Both the position numbers and the translations under genes were made by a program. Positions 53,531 through 64,000 of a stretch of 64,000 bases of DNA are shown one piece after another. The notes beneath the pieces are model-generated. The model saw only the letters and a list, made by a program, of their open reading frames with translations, was not told the origin of the DNA and searched no databases. Each line of letters begins with the position of its first letter. Within the stretch, counting starts at the first letter, position 1. The stretch comes from Hymenolepis diminuta (Eukaryota > Platyhelminthes > Cestoda > Cyclophyllidea > Hymenolepididae). The stretch lies in contig CAADRB010000011.1 of assembly GCA_900708905.1 (NCBI GenBank), forward strand, positions 1,749,766 to 1,813,765. The letters are read 5' to 3'.

Positions 53531-55301
53531 CTTGTGGGAGACGGATATTAAATCATGGTCGTTTATGGAGCATATCTCTTGGGCTGGTATTCAGAGTGAG
53601 ATGTGTGAAGAAATGAAAGATATTAGATCCTTTAATGATGGTACTAAAGCCATCATCACAGACAGGGACGAAGAGGTGAGCTTATACCACGGCATTTGTA
53701 ACATTGTGAATCTACGCTATTGCTCAGTTCGGCAAATTTGGGTAATTATTGCTTTCATGGCACCATTTGACTACTCCATTTGTTAAATTGGTACATGACT
53801 ATTTAATCCTCGCGACCTTATTTGAAAGATTGGTGGCAGACGCTATCCTCGTCAGAAGTCTTTTCGACTGGTTCAACGTTGTCATATTGATTATCCATAC
53901 TCCTAGGCAAAACACTTTGTGATGAGACCGATGTTGGGGTGAATAAAGTCATTCCTATAGGCTTGTGCTAGATTTCATCCGTCGTGATTGCTATAGCGAG
54001 GGATATGACCAACTCTCATGGAGACTGATAGGAAGATGAAACAATGTTTCGGCGTGCACCAGAAGTCAATATCGAAACATCACTGCCGCTTTTATGCCAT
54101 GGTAATGACAGATCACGACCCGATGAGGTCAACCGCCATCCATCGGTTGGTTGGCTGACGGAAGAATCATACTCTGCCACCTCGGGCAGAGAAGACAAAT
54201 ATCAATTCATTATTGATTCAATTAGTTGCAGAATGCCTTATAATATTAGAGTGGTATTGGAGTAATTAATATGCACGTCTGAAAATTCACAGGTTACGGA
54301 GAAGACTCTCATTGAAATTATGGCCAACTCATTTGGCTAAGTGTGATTATCAGGAGGGTCTGTAGAATTCGAATTTTCAACAAAGGTTGCTCTGGAGTGT
54401 TCTACGCCTATGTAGAATATTCTGATGTCTATCCATTCGGTCTTTAAAATATATTTTTTCAGTTTTAGAAGAGAAAGAGGAGAAAAAGACAGTTGCCCAA
54501 CATAGAAACAGTGACTAAATGGCTCATCAAAGCTCAATAAGCATTTGTTGAGTAATAAGATAAGTCGATAAACTTAATGTACAAAACGTAATGAAATGAT
54601 CCAGACAAACCATGTACGAGAGGTTTCTATTGCGGCAAAGTTGTTGTGTATGATCATAACTATATTAATAACAATGTAAAGTATACAATAATTTCTTTTG
54701 TTTATGGTTTGGTCAGAGTATGATGATGGGATAAACTGATGTCCGTGTGTAACTGAACTGTTAGAAATAATGGCTAATAACAAGAAGGACCAAGAGAACG
54801 CTACAGGTTGATAAGGCAGCAGTTCGGTAAAAATTAAATGCAGTCAAGGCATAGTAAACTGTGAAACAGACAGGTAATAATATAAAGTTTAAGGAAGGCC
54901 ACTGTGTAATTATGGATAAACAATGGACAACCGATCCAGTTCACATTTGGTCAGCAATTTAGTTTCCACTTTTGAACGAAACGACAATGCATAAGGTAGA
55001 TTTTATAAAATTTCCATCAGTACATTCGAATAACATGTCGATATATGAGTTCAGTTAACACGGTGGAATATTTTGGATACAGACACTATTAATAGATATT
55101 CTCTAAAACAGATTTTTGCAACCTGTTAAAAACAGATATGTGATGAGAAATTAAAGACTAGTTGTCTTAAACAAATGATATGTGTTCCAATAATTTACAT
55201 AAAATTGTTTAGTCGAAGGAACCTATATGACCTTGACCAATTGACCCTGTTATACACTGATTCTTGTGATTTTTGATTAAGCATCTTTATTATATTATAA
55301 A
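53531..55301. other. Intergenic region before PSMA3
   Basis: AT-rich with no recognisable gene. A weak SINE-like copy lies at about 54270-54430 (ggccaactcatttggctaag, then attttcaacaaaggttgc). Short plus-strand frames at 53463-53786 and 54044-54265 lack a family signature. Confidence 0.35.
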
Positions 55302-56452
55302 ATGAGTTCCATCGGCACTGGAGTAAGTTAATAAAATATTTGTCTTTAATTTTTATTAGTATGATTTATCAGCTTCTCAATTTTCTCCGGAAGGAAAGGT
55401 TTTTCAGATTGAATATGCCTATAAAGCTGTAGAAAATAGCGGGTAAATTTAATTAAAATAATATTATTTCGCCTAGAACCGCTGTTGCTCTCAAGGGAAA
55501 AGATGGTGTTGTTTTTGCTGTTGAAAATATCGTCCTCTCCAAATTATACGAACCTGGTTGTGTCAAGAGGATTTTTTCTATTGATGAGCATATTGGAATG
55601 GTACGTTCTATTATATTCTGTCTTACACATTTAGGCTTTCGCCGGTCTTCAATCTGACGTTAAAGCTCTCGTTGAAGTTGCTAGAGATGAATGTATGAGT
55701 TACAGAGAGAATTTCGGGGCACCCATTCCTGCTAAAGTATGATTGGTCTTCTTTTTTCACTATTAATTACCACTTTAGCATCTTTGTGAACGAATCTCTA
55801 TGCATATCCATATGTATACACTCTACAGTGCTATTAGACCTTTCGGTGTTTCTATTTTGCTTGGATCTTATGAGAGCGATGGCGCTCATTTGTATGTCAT
55901 TGAACCCTCTGGGATGTATTATGTAGGTATCCGTGATTTTAATAACCACATTATAATTGCTATTTGTTATGTTCGTGACAACTCGATTTCGTTTTAAAAA
56001 TTGTAGGCTTATGGTGGCTGCGCTATTGGAAAAGCTAGACAGAACGCCAAGACGGAAATGGAACAGATTAAACTCTCCGAAATGACCTGCCGAGAACTTA
56101 TCAAGGAAGCAGCTAAAATGTAAAGAATTATTGTCCTTTATTGCATGCTTTTTGCTTTGGTAGATTTGTAATTAACTTTGATATATTATTTTAGTATCTA
56201 CACTGTTCATGATGAGATTAAAGACAAATCGTTCGAATTGGACCTTAGCTGGGTTGGAGTTCGTAAGCGGATATAGTTTACACTTCATTTACGTGCTGCT
56301 TCCTTAATAATTTACACATGATTATTTCCTCCCTAGATACCGGAGGACGACACATGATGCTTCCAAAAGAAATTCACCAAGAAGCTGAGGAATACGCCAA
56401 ACGTTCTCTTGAAGAATCCGCTGACCTTGACGAGGAAATTGGCATGCTGTAA
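55302..56452 (+). CDS. PSMA3: Proteasome subunit alpha type-3
   Basis: Alpha-ring subunit of the 20S proteasome (alpha-7), non-catalytic, in cytosol and nucleus. Eight exons: 55302-55322, 55360-55442, 55477-55600, 55635-55736, 55779-55922, 56007-56119, 56195-56262, 56337-56452. They encode 256 residues, against 255 in human. The start [20 protein letters not shown] carries the alpha-subunit N-terminal signature, continued by [13 protein letters not shown]. Then [57 protein letters not shown] and [19 protein letters not shown] follow the human protein closely. The tail [13 protein letters not shown] keeps the acidic character of the human C-terminus. Introns are 37, 34, 34, 42, 84, 75 and 74 nt, short ones first. 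All phases agree. Confidence 0.97.
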
Positions 56453-56509
56453 ACCAGCCCCCCCCCCCTCATGTTTTTTGTTGATAAAGCCCGTTTGATA
56501 ACTTAATCA

Positions 56510-56526
56510 ATTAAAGAAGCTTTATT
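56510..56526. terminator. Convergent poly(A) signals of PSMA3 and the minus-strand coiled-coil gene
   Basis: ATTAAA on the plus strand at 56510-56515, 58 bases after the PSMA3 stop. AATAAA on the minus strand at 56526-56521, serving the gene that ends at 56659. The two signals are five bases apart, so the transcripts would overlap at their 3' ends. Confidence 0.5.
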
Positions 56527-56658
56527 AAAACAATAACAAACTCGGTAGGGAATTAGGCATTTGTTCAGATACTTTGCTGGATAGCCTGATAGTTTGCTTG
56601 CAGGGCTTCTATTTCTCTAGAAAAAATATCATTATCTCATTAGCATAAATTAAATCTC

Positions 56659-57197
56659 TTACATATCCGGAAGCTCAAAATCCTTAGTTTCAGGAATGCT
56701 AAGTTCCATGAAGATGGGGTTTTGTAGTTTCAGGTATTCTCCATTGATTTGACTTCGTACGGAATCCGTTTGGACCTTGGATTCAGTCAGTTTGCTCTCG
56801 AGTTCACGTTCTGATTCCTGGTTTTGAGCGAGTGTTTTATTTAATCTGTCATTTTTATCACTCACGATTTGGAGTTTGTTGAGAAGGAGTTGTTTCTTTT
56901 CTCGAAGCATTACGCCCTCTATTTTCGCTTCTGAATGCTCTTTCTCGACTAATGAAGTAGGAAATTGATCAGGACAATATACCTGTTCTTAGATCCTTTT
57001 CAGCGACGGAGGACTTGCTTTCAATTTCCTTAAGTTGGGCTTCCAAGTATGAACGCTCTGCGAATAAATGGAAAGTGAAGGTGTATATTATTTTCAATGA
57101 GACTGCCATTATTATAGCAAAATTAATTCCACTTACCTTTCATATGGTTCTCAATAGCTTTGGTGAGGAAGGAGATAGATGGTTCTGGAGCTTCCAT
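56659..57197 (-). CDS. Small coiled-coil protein, unrecognised
   Basis: Three minus-strand exons, 57197-57137, 57057-56983 and 56948-56659, join in phase 1 at both junctions and encode 141 residues. Donors are gtaagt and gtatat; acceptors attcgcag and cttcattag; introns 79 and 34 nt. The start MEAPEPSISFLTKAIENHMK has a G at +4. From about residue 20 to 115 the protein is a continuous Lys/Glu/Leu-rich coiled coil (QLKEIESK, LLLNKLQIVSDKNDRLNKTL, ERELESKLTESK). It ends with LQNPIFMELSIPETKDFELP followed by D-M. I do not recognise the family; the conserved-looking end suggests a docking peptide (inference). It is convergent with PSMA3, 206 bases stop to stop. Upstream, ttattttaag just before the first exon could be a cis or trans splice acceptor. 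Confidence 0.72.
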
Positions 57198-58343
57198 CTC
57201 TATTAGCTTAAAATAACAGGGGATATTTATATATTTCGGGTCTTCTCATGTAAAGCTTGAACAGCCAAAAATATGTCTGATTTGACCTTATTCATAAGTT
57301 ATTTTCGCCATGAAGACAATAGTTGTGCTGCCTGTTTCGAATCTGTCCCCCCATCAGTCTAGCACAAACCCATCTGTTTCCTGATTGTGAGAAGCATTTC
57401 AATAAGGATAATATCCTATTTAATGAAAATCCACATCCGTTAAATACGAGAATCAGGTTAGTCGAGAAGAGCAACTGGAAACATACTTATGGAAGCGAAA
57501 CTTTAGGTTATTAAATTGTTGAATATTTAGAAAAATTTAGCATACCCAATAAAAAGATTCATCGTCTTTTCTATTTCAATTTGACAAAAAATGGAAAATG
57601 AAGATATTCTTTTTCTAACATATGGGCTACTAACATATTGCCAATGGAAACAAAAATAAGTGAAATTTCCGACTGGAAAAAAGATCGTCAGTTACATTTG
57701 GAGCGCGATATGTATGGATGCAGTTGGAGTATAAGCGGTTAAAACATGGGTAAAACACTGTCGATGAATTAATAAACTCGAAAATTTCATTAGAATCTGC
57801 GAAGAATTGTCTAAGATAATGAAGGTTAGTTAAGATAATTTGGTGTAACAATCAACGTCAGTGAAGTCAGATGTCTATGTCCAGTGATTGTAATTATTAG
57901 CCACATTGGTTAATACCGATCATAAGACGCTACTCTCTCTGGAAGACTTCATTAAGATATGAAAGAGAATTAATAATAACAAAGAAACCCCCTCCTTTCT
58001 TCAAGATGGGCGTCGGAAAACACCTTTAATGGTCTTGAGAGTTGATGGCTTTCTTCTGATGTTCAATTCAAAGGACACGCTTTGCTAGTGTGAAATGAAG
58101 TATAATAGGCGCTCCTGGGAAATACTTTCCACAACATCGAATCTCAGCCAATTTAACTTCTAACATTAAACCAACAAAAGGGTTTATAAAACGCAAGTGA
58201 ATTAAACCAACTTTTAAACAAGAGGCGCCAAAAGGCCAACGCCTATTCAAAAATTCATAAACTCTTATTTGCAGATATAAAGGATAGCTAATACAAATGC
58301 AGAATAATTTACAAGAGCACTACAAAAGGAAGACAAGAAAAAG
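57198..58343. other. Intergenic region between coiled-coil gene and TONSL
   Basis: 1.1 kb of AT-rich DNA holding the 5' side of the coiled-coil gene and the 3' UTR of TONSL. No further gene or RNA recognised. Confidence 0.4.
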
Positions 58344-58708
58344 TCAAGTTGCATGAAAAGGAACATTTCCACAGATAAGAGCAGCACTCATTTGACGCGA
58401 GAAGACCACTCCATCGTTCGACCGACAGACATTCGATAGCTTTCCAAATCGCTGAACAAAACATGATGCAATGTGAATGAGAAGTCGGACAGAGAGAGGA
58501 GTAGCTGAGTTCGTTTTCTGTAGCGTAGATGTCATTTGAGAAGATAAAAGAGCCACCGTTTTTCCAAGGGGAAGTGGATAATCCTCTGGCCATGTGGAAC
58601 AGTCTGGTGTGATGAGGGTCAACTTCTGAAGTGGTGTAGCGCAGGTATTGTGGGACATTTTGCGGGATATTGCCTCCATCGTGGAGTTAAGATCCTCCTC
58701 GGTCTCAA
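58344..58708 (-). CDS. TONSL: TONSL last exon
   Basis: Acceptor ctcatttcag precedes 58708, phase 1. It encodes VETEEDLNSTMEAISRKMSH and continues for about 120 residues, ending VPFHAT. The start Met at 58679 of the open frame is internal. The 844-base intron before it holds no exon I could place in phase. Confidence 0.75.
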
Positions 58709-61700
58709 CTGAAATGAGATCATAATTGGTTGAAAGTTACGCAGCATGCTTGGAGGTGTCATCTTGACAAATCATCAATATTTAACGATACAATCATATA
58801 TGATTAATTCACCGCCATTTTAACTTTCATTACCAGGGTAGATCGCGTAAATCATATTTAAGTGTAGACTACGTTATAACTAAACGAATTACAATTGCCA
58901 AACATACGGCCATAGAGAGCTTTGTAATCAAAACATACTGTTACAATGTGCATGCCATGTTGCTAGTGTGGAATTTGAAGTAGACCAAGATAGTAGCCTC
59001 TCGCCATTACGAAAGCACGCACACCAACTATCAGATTAATATAGACGCAAAGCTTGGATTAGTGATGAAGCTAGCGTATCGAGATATACTCATCTTTATG
59101 TCCCTTGCTCCACTTGCCTCCTCTCTTATTTTGATTGTCTCAGTCACCTTAGCAAGAGATGTAGTAAAATTTGTGAAAACAGGGAGAAAACCAAAGGTCA
59201 TTTTAGAAACAGTCAAGCTGTCATCATGTGCGTATGATCGAGAATATGAAACGAATGCAAAAAGAGCAGTTCACAATGGATAATACTGGTCCACAGGTCG
59301 AAAAGCGAATGAAAATCAAAGAAGCTCTATGATGCTTATTACATAGAAGTATTATATTATGCCAGAACATAATGTACGAATGATACAGTATATTTTTTAG
59401 TGTCCATTTGGCGCTCGGGAGTGAAGCTCAATATCACTGTTATTACGCACAAATGACGTAATAGTGCAGACGAATAGGGAATTGACGACGACGTATCCGA
59501 GTGTGTAAACGAACAAAGAAACTCAACCAAGAATTCGTATTAATACATTTACCTCCAACTCCGTCTAAGATGAGTTTTGATAGAGGCTTAGGGATTTCTG
59601 TTGCTACCGTCAGAAGAAAAGGACAAAACTTACCTAAAGGGGCGTCAATAGTAATCACTATTAAAGCCGATGTTGCCTGAGCACTTGTTGAAATTAGTTT
59701 GGCCCAAACAGTTGGATCTTTAAATCGAGGATTTCCATTGCAGTGCAATGTTGTTAGGGTTGTACTAGGTGCGGCAAGTAACCTCTGGAAGTTTGTTAGG
59801 CACCCTTCGGTCAAGTTGCAGCAGCTAACATCGAGGGTTTGGATGGTGCACTTTCCCTAAAAGGAAATAATTAGATTAATCAGCAAATGACTGATAAATA
59901 GATACACAAAGGGAAGCCAACTATTTTGAGGGTGTGGAAATTGTATAAAATGTTCAAGGTGACTAATGACTAATTTTTCATAGATATCAACAATTATTTA
60001 TATAAACCGGACCTGAACGCAGATTGATTTCAGTCTTAAATTAGTGTGAAAGAAATGAAGATAGATTAAATTCGATGTCAACTTCAAATATAACAGTCGC
60101 ATTATTCATAAGGTAACTAATGGGTGACACGAGGGAAGTTCGCGAAAGTTACATGCTACTCGTTCAAGATTATGAATTAGTAGATTAAAGGTAAGATAAG
60201 ATTACTGAGTCTAAGAATCGTGCCAAGCATCCAATAAACGCATTTCCTGATGGCCTTTGCGCCAACTGCGCCGAAGCGTCCTGTCGAAGAAACCAACTCT
60301 CAGCCAAGGTGTTTTCAGCCTTCCAATCTTCCAGCGAAACACTTCTACGGAGACGCAGCGTGTGAAGAGATGAGAAATCCGGGTAATTTCTTTTCACAGA
60401 TGGTGGAATTAGAAGATCAAGCAAAAAATCTTCATCTGTAGAAATGACTTCCGAACACAGGGGATTTAAACTCAAATCCAATTCAGTGAGCTGGGCAAAT
60501 TTGGGAGTTATCTGATCGCCTATAAAAAGGAACAGAACAGAGGCATCGAGATAAAGCAAGGAGCTTTTAAAATCATTCAAAGTAATATAAATATAGTTCA
60601 CTTTGAGTGAACACAACTCATTAAGCTCTACTAAGATAGCGAGTTTTAGCTGGTTTCCCAACTGTAAATATTAACTTATACCAGCCAAAGCTCTACTAAA
60701 ATGAAGATGAGTAGTGCAACCACATATTCCTTAAACTCGTGCAGTTTCAGATGTCAGCTTGCTTCTGGCATCAGACAATTTAGAGCTGGGTCGTGAATTA
60801 TGTGATCATAAAGCTACAAGAAAGTTCAAATCTGCGTTCGTGAAAATCAGCGCAACTGCCCCCAATTACCTTGAAAAATATTCTCCAACACGTATCTTGA
60901 TGATGTTAAGGACCAAGAGGCGCAAGTTACAACTGAAGCTAGAGAGAGATCTTTAATTTACAAGACGTATTTTACCTTCCCTCCCTATTTGGTAACTATA
61001 ATGCTTATAGCACACTTCCTTATGTCCAAATCGAATTTGTAAATGCGAAAGTATACTGATAATTTTTTGTTGATCATATGGACTTAATAATACCAAGGTA
61101 AAACTTACTGTCGGATGAGTGGCAGAGGAACATCGTATCCATATTTTCTCTTCGAGATATAGCGGACATCTCCCAAAGTGTAGGAGTTATACCACAATTG
61201 ACCAACTTTAGACTAGTCAGATGTGGACAAATTATGAGTAACCGGGAGAGCTTGGAAGAAGACGGACCGCTAAAATCAAATCCTGGGGTATGAAGCTCTG
61301 TTAACCATGTAGGGGACGATCCATCAGAATTCGCAGGTTGAGCAAAGAGAGGATTATGGTCGAGACATAGATGGGTGAGATGGTTTGAGCTAAAACGACA
61401 TTTGGATTATTGACCTATAATTTCTAATCTAATTAAGGAAACTTTCCGATCCCGTAAAGGGAAATTATTAAAAAAATTGACACGGATAGAGAGAAGATAC
61501 CCTAGAGGCAATCTTGCTGAATAAAAGTAACCGTTGCGGTTGGCCATCTAAGTCGGTGGCTGTGCACCGATGATCATCATTTTCGTGACATCTGACTTTA
61601 CAGATGTGCACGTTAATCACTGTGCCATCGGTGCATCATTCTGTTACCTCCCTAATATCTAGTGGAGCAAGTCCCTTCAGTCACTAAATTTGCGTCAATG

Positions 61701-64000
61701 TGTATCGGTCCAGTAATAGCTGAACGCCACGCCATTGGCGTGCATTATATGGAGCTTAATAACTTACTCATTTCTCCCAGAGGTAAGAAGTGCCAATACG
61801 TCATCCATAGTAAGGAAATTAGACGCTAGGGAGAGTTCCTTCAATTCTGGAGTCAAGAATTTCGGAAAGATTGAAAGCAAGGCAGAACTGCTTGTAGAAG
61901 AACGATTCTTCAGGGACAGTAGATTTCCTGAAAATAGGTAGAATTATAACTTAATAAGATAACTACCATCGAGGCTGAGCTTTGTGAGAGGCCGACCTTC
62001 GAATTTGACTTTCAAGTAATCTGTCAGAGCACTCGCACATCCTTTGGCCTCAAGGGCTCCAAAAGAGAGGTTCAGAAATCCAGTCTCAACAGCGGAGATT
62101 ATGGATTGACGAATATGTGAAGAGAGATGGTTTAAATCGGCTTTCAGAATAGTACGATTCTCTTTTGGTACGTTTAAAATAGATACGAATAAATAACCTC
62201 CCCATTTGAAACGGGCACATCAAATCGAACTTCAACTTACTTGCTGTCGAAAGAACTTGAGATCGGTTCGGAGAAGATGTAGGAAGATTAGAAGGGAGAG
62301 AAAGTTTTGATTTCTGAACAATTTCAGCCATTAATTCAGGTGTTACAGAGGTGAACTGTGGAAGAACTGTGCAAAGTAGATCAGTAGGTAAAAGGAGAGC
62401 TCCATCAGATGTGCGAATACGAATTTGTACGCCAGAGGGAATGGTAGAATCCTCATCTAAAAGTAACTGATGCCGCCGATAGGCTTCGTCAGCTAACCAC
62501 CTCACTGTCCTAGATCTAGAATAAAGGATAATTGATTGAAATAAGATATTTAAAGCCGAGAGTTGAAGGAAATATCGATGCACTCTTCATCAAACTGATC
62601 ATTTTTAGGTAATTTTATCATACAATTCCAAAAAAACTCTAAAATTCAAGCTTAGCGCAAATCTCTGGATCGGTTAGTAGTCTCGTGATAAGCAATAAAC
62701 TGGATCACTTCAAAATATGATGTAGCAGAATTAGAAGGAAAACTGTACATGTTTTGACTAAATTTGAAACACGATCTAGTACTCGAGTAAACGGTAAAAT
62801 TTACTCCAAATGGAGGGATGACGGCAGGTAAAAAGAAGATTTGAATTAAAATTATAAATAAGGTGAATAAAAGAACACATTGTACAAACAAGAGGAGAAA
62901 ATTACTATTTGTATATTCAAGAAAACACTTCTATTTTTATTCAAAATGCTCTTGGTTGATTGAAATAATCATATACAGACTATGAACTTAAGTTATATCG
63001 TCTCCTCCAAGAAGAGGAGCTGAAGTCATTTTTTTGTCTCCTCTCATGTCAACCGTTCTTTGAATTCTGAATGGCATTTGTGATACTAGCCTAACTAGCA
63101 GCATTAAAAGCTCCCGATACATCTCTCAGTAATTGGGAATTTGAAATATAAAAATGATTTTCATTTTAAAGCCAGATAAAAAGCCATACTAAAAAATCCA
63201 CATGAATGCACGTAAATGAGATATCTCTTATAGTTTCATTCCTACCAAATATACATAAAACATCTCCAAAAACTTCAGATAATTGGCGACTTACTGTGAA
63301 TCAATGGGTAGTAGAAGAGAAAGATCAAAAAATGTAATTTTCACGGTACACCAAGTCCCCCCAACAGACGAACTCGGCAATTGAGTTGGTTGGAATGCCT
63401 CCAACTGTGAATGCTTTGGTAGATACTGTGCTTGCATTTGTTGAAAAGATGTAGAGGACCCTGGACCATTAGCAACAGTTTGAGAAGGCATATTAGATGT
63501 GTCAACTTGCGTCGAACAGATCACCTCGTTTGGATCAAATTCCATGCTCTCCATAGAGAGATGGGAAGATGTATTTGGACTGTTTGTTCTGATGCATCTC
63601 TGTTTTAATGAGTTTTGTGATGAAACAGAAAGAAGGTCACTTCTAGTTCGCTTCTTCCGTCGCCGTTTTTCTGTCAGTGCCTGACCAATGTCGTCTTCAA
63701 GCCATTCATCATCTGCGCCGACAAGAACACCATTCAGGGTAGAACTGGGACGCTTTCTTACAGTACTTGTAGGATGGCTAAAATTTTTAACAAGCTCGCT
63801 ATAATTTTTATTGCAAGATTTTGAACAGTGAGCATATACGCTACTAGCTGATATCTAATAGCTTCATTTTATATGCAACCTTACAGCGACCTCCTAAATG
63901 AAGTAGATAGCAAATTCTCAAATATAAAATTATGGACTAATAAAATAGGAAACTGACTTACCAGGCACCAGATCCACCAACGGCCCTCATAGTACTTCGG
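58344..64000 (-). CDS. TONSL: Tonsoku-like protein, C-terminal part (partial, runs off right edge)
   Basis: Nuclear scaffold that with MMS22L reads new histones and supports homologous recombination at stalled replication forks. Minus-strand exons: 64000-63962 (partial), 63777-63295, 62515-62241, 62140 (or 62161)-61967, 61927-61768, 61389-61109, 60938-60870, 60519-60206, 59856-59553, 58708-58344. These give about 820 residues. Identification: an acidic/basic linker with DDEWLEDDIGQALTEKRRRKK, a ubiquitin-like stretch TVKITFFDLSLLLPIDS joined to RTVRWLADEAYRR, as human TONSL has LFLIPV and VAWLAEQA, then leucine-rich repeats (NHLTHLCLDHNPLF, LTELDLSLNPLCSE, IQTLDVSCCNLTEGCL) and a short C-terminus. 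All junction phases agree. The TPR and ankyrin parts must lie beyond 64000. NFKBIL2 is an old name for the same gene. Confidence 0.85.
59553..61389 (-). CDS. TONSL: TONSL exons: leucine-rich repeats
   Basis: Exons 61389-61109, 60938-60870, 60519-60206 and 59856-59553 carry LRR units L-x-x-L-x-L-x-x-N/C (LTSLKLVNCGIT, LTELDLSLNPL, LQ/IQTLDVSCCNL, LTTLHCNGNP). The 69-nt exon at 60938 is supported only by splice sites and phase. Bases 59633-59604 have intron-like ends but are more probably coding. Confidence 0.75.
61500..61660 (-). mobile_element. SINE-like copy in a TONSL intron
   Basis: Reverse complement starts ggcacagtgattaacgtg...aaagtcagatgtcacg, a tRNA-like head, followed by catcggtgcacagccaccg and ggccaaccgcaacggttac shared with the 19215 and 33750 copies. 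Confidence 0.5.
62241..62515 (-). CDS. TONSL: TONSL exon: rest of ubiquitin-like domain
   Basis: Acceptor tattctag, donor gtaagt, phases 2 to 1. It encodes TVRWLADEAYRRHQLLLDED and IRIRTSDGALLLPTDLL, equivalent to the human VAWLAEQA...LRKEGALLAPQDL region. A longer open frame upstream in the same register is intronic. Confidence 0.85.
63295..63777 (-). CDS. TONSL: TONSL exon: nuclear linker and start of ubiquitin-like domain
   Basis: Starts in phase 2 after aaaattttag and ends in phase 2 at gtaagt. It holds the acidic motif DDEWLEDD, a basic cluster KRRRKKR (likely nuclear localisation signal), a Gln/Ser/Pro-rich linker and the first ubiquitin-like strands. Confidence 0.85.

Noticed and set aside
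59031..59283. Open frames on both strands in the last TONSL intron, the plus one with a hydrophobic segment
   Set aside because: Both strands open over the same bases with no family signature; no phase-consistent exon for TONSL either.

Overview
The window looks like AT-rich nuclear DNA of a metazoan, most likely a parasitic flatworm and rather schistosome-like. The evidence is indirect. Protein-coding exons are interrupted by introns of only 34-42 nt as well as introns of more than 14 kb. In the best-resolved gene (PSMA3) the small introns sit at the 5' end, a pattern described for schistosomes. The large fibroblast growth factor receptor (FGFR) gene contains tandem symmetric 15-nt micro-exons. 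Species cannot be fixed from the sequence alone.

Layout, left to right. (1) About 1870-42209, plus strand: an FGFR-type receptor tyrosine kinase spread over at least 16 coding exons. I rebuilt it by matching splice sites and phases; every junction is phase-consistent. In order it has a first Ig-like domain, a short acidic linker with three 15-nt micro-exons, a second Ig domain, a transmembrane segment, a long juxtamembrane region, a complete tyrosine kinase domain and a Ser/Thr-rich tail. The signal-peptide exon was not found, so the N-terminus is incomplete. Introns carry a tRNA-headed SINE-like family, a decayed Gypsy-type integrase, and a very recent 540-bp duplication inside a 14.5-kb intron. 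(2) 42210-51961: 3' UTR, then repeat-rich intergenic DNA. (3) 51962-52554, plus: ribosomal protein L12 (uL11), complete, 3 exons. (4) 52874-53530: an unrecognised GC-richer island of open frames. (5) 55302-56452, plus: proteasome subunit alpha type-3, complete, 8 exons. (6) 57197-56659, minus: a small coiled-coil protein, complete but unrecognised, convergent with PSMA3. (7) 64000-58344, minus: the C-terminal part of Tonsoku-like protein (TONSL), with basic/acidic linker, ubiquitin-like domain and leucine-rich repeats; its N-terminal part lies beyond the right edge.

The genes do not form a pathway. RPL12 and PSMA3 are housekeeping genes, TONSL acts in replication-fork repair with MMS22L, and the FGFR is a signalling receptor. 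The most unusual item is the run of in-frame, phase 1-1, 15-nt exons in the linker between the FGFR Ig domains. They could be skipped or included in any combination without shifting frame. A last 51-nt FGFR exon behind a 76-nt intron gives a second possible splice switch, at the C-terminus.
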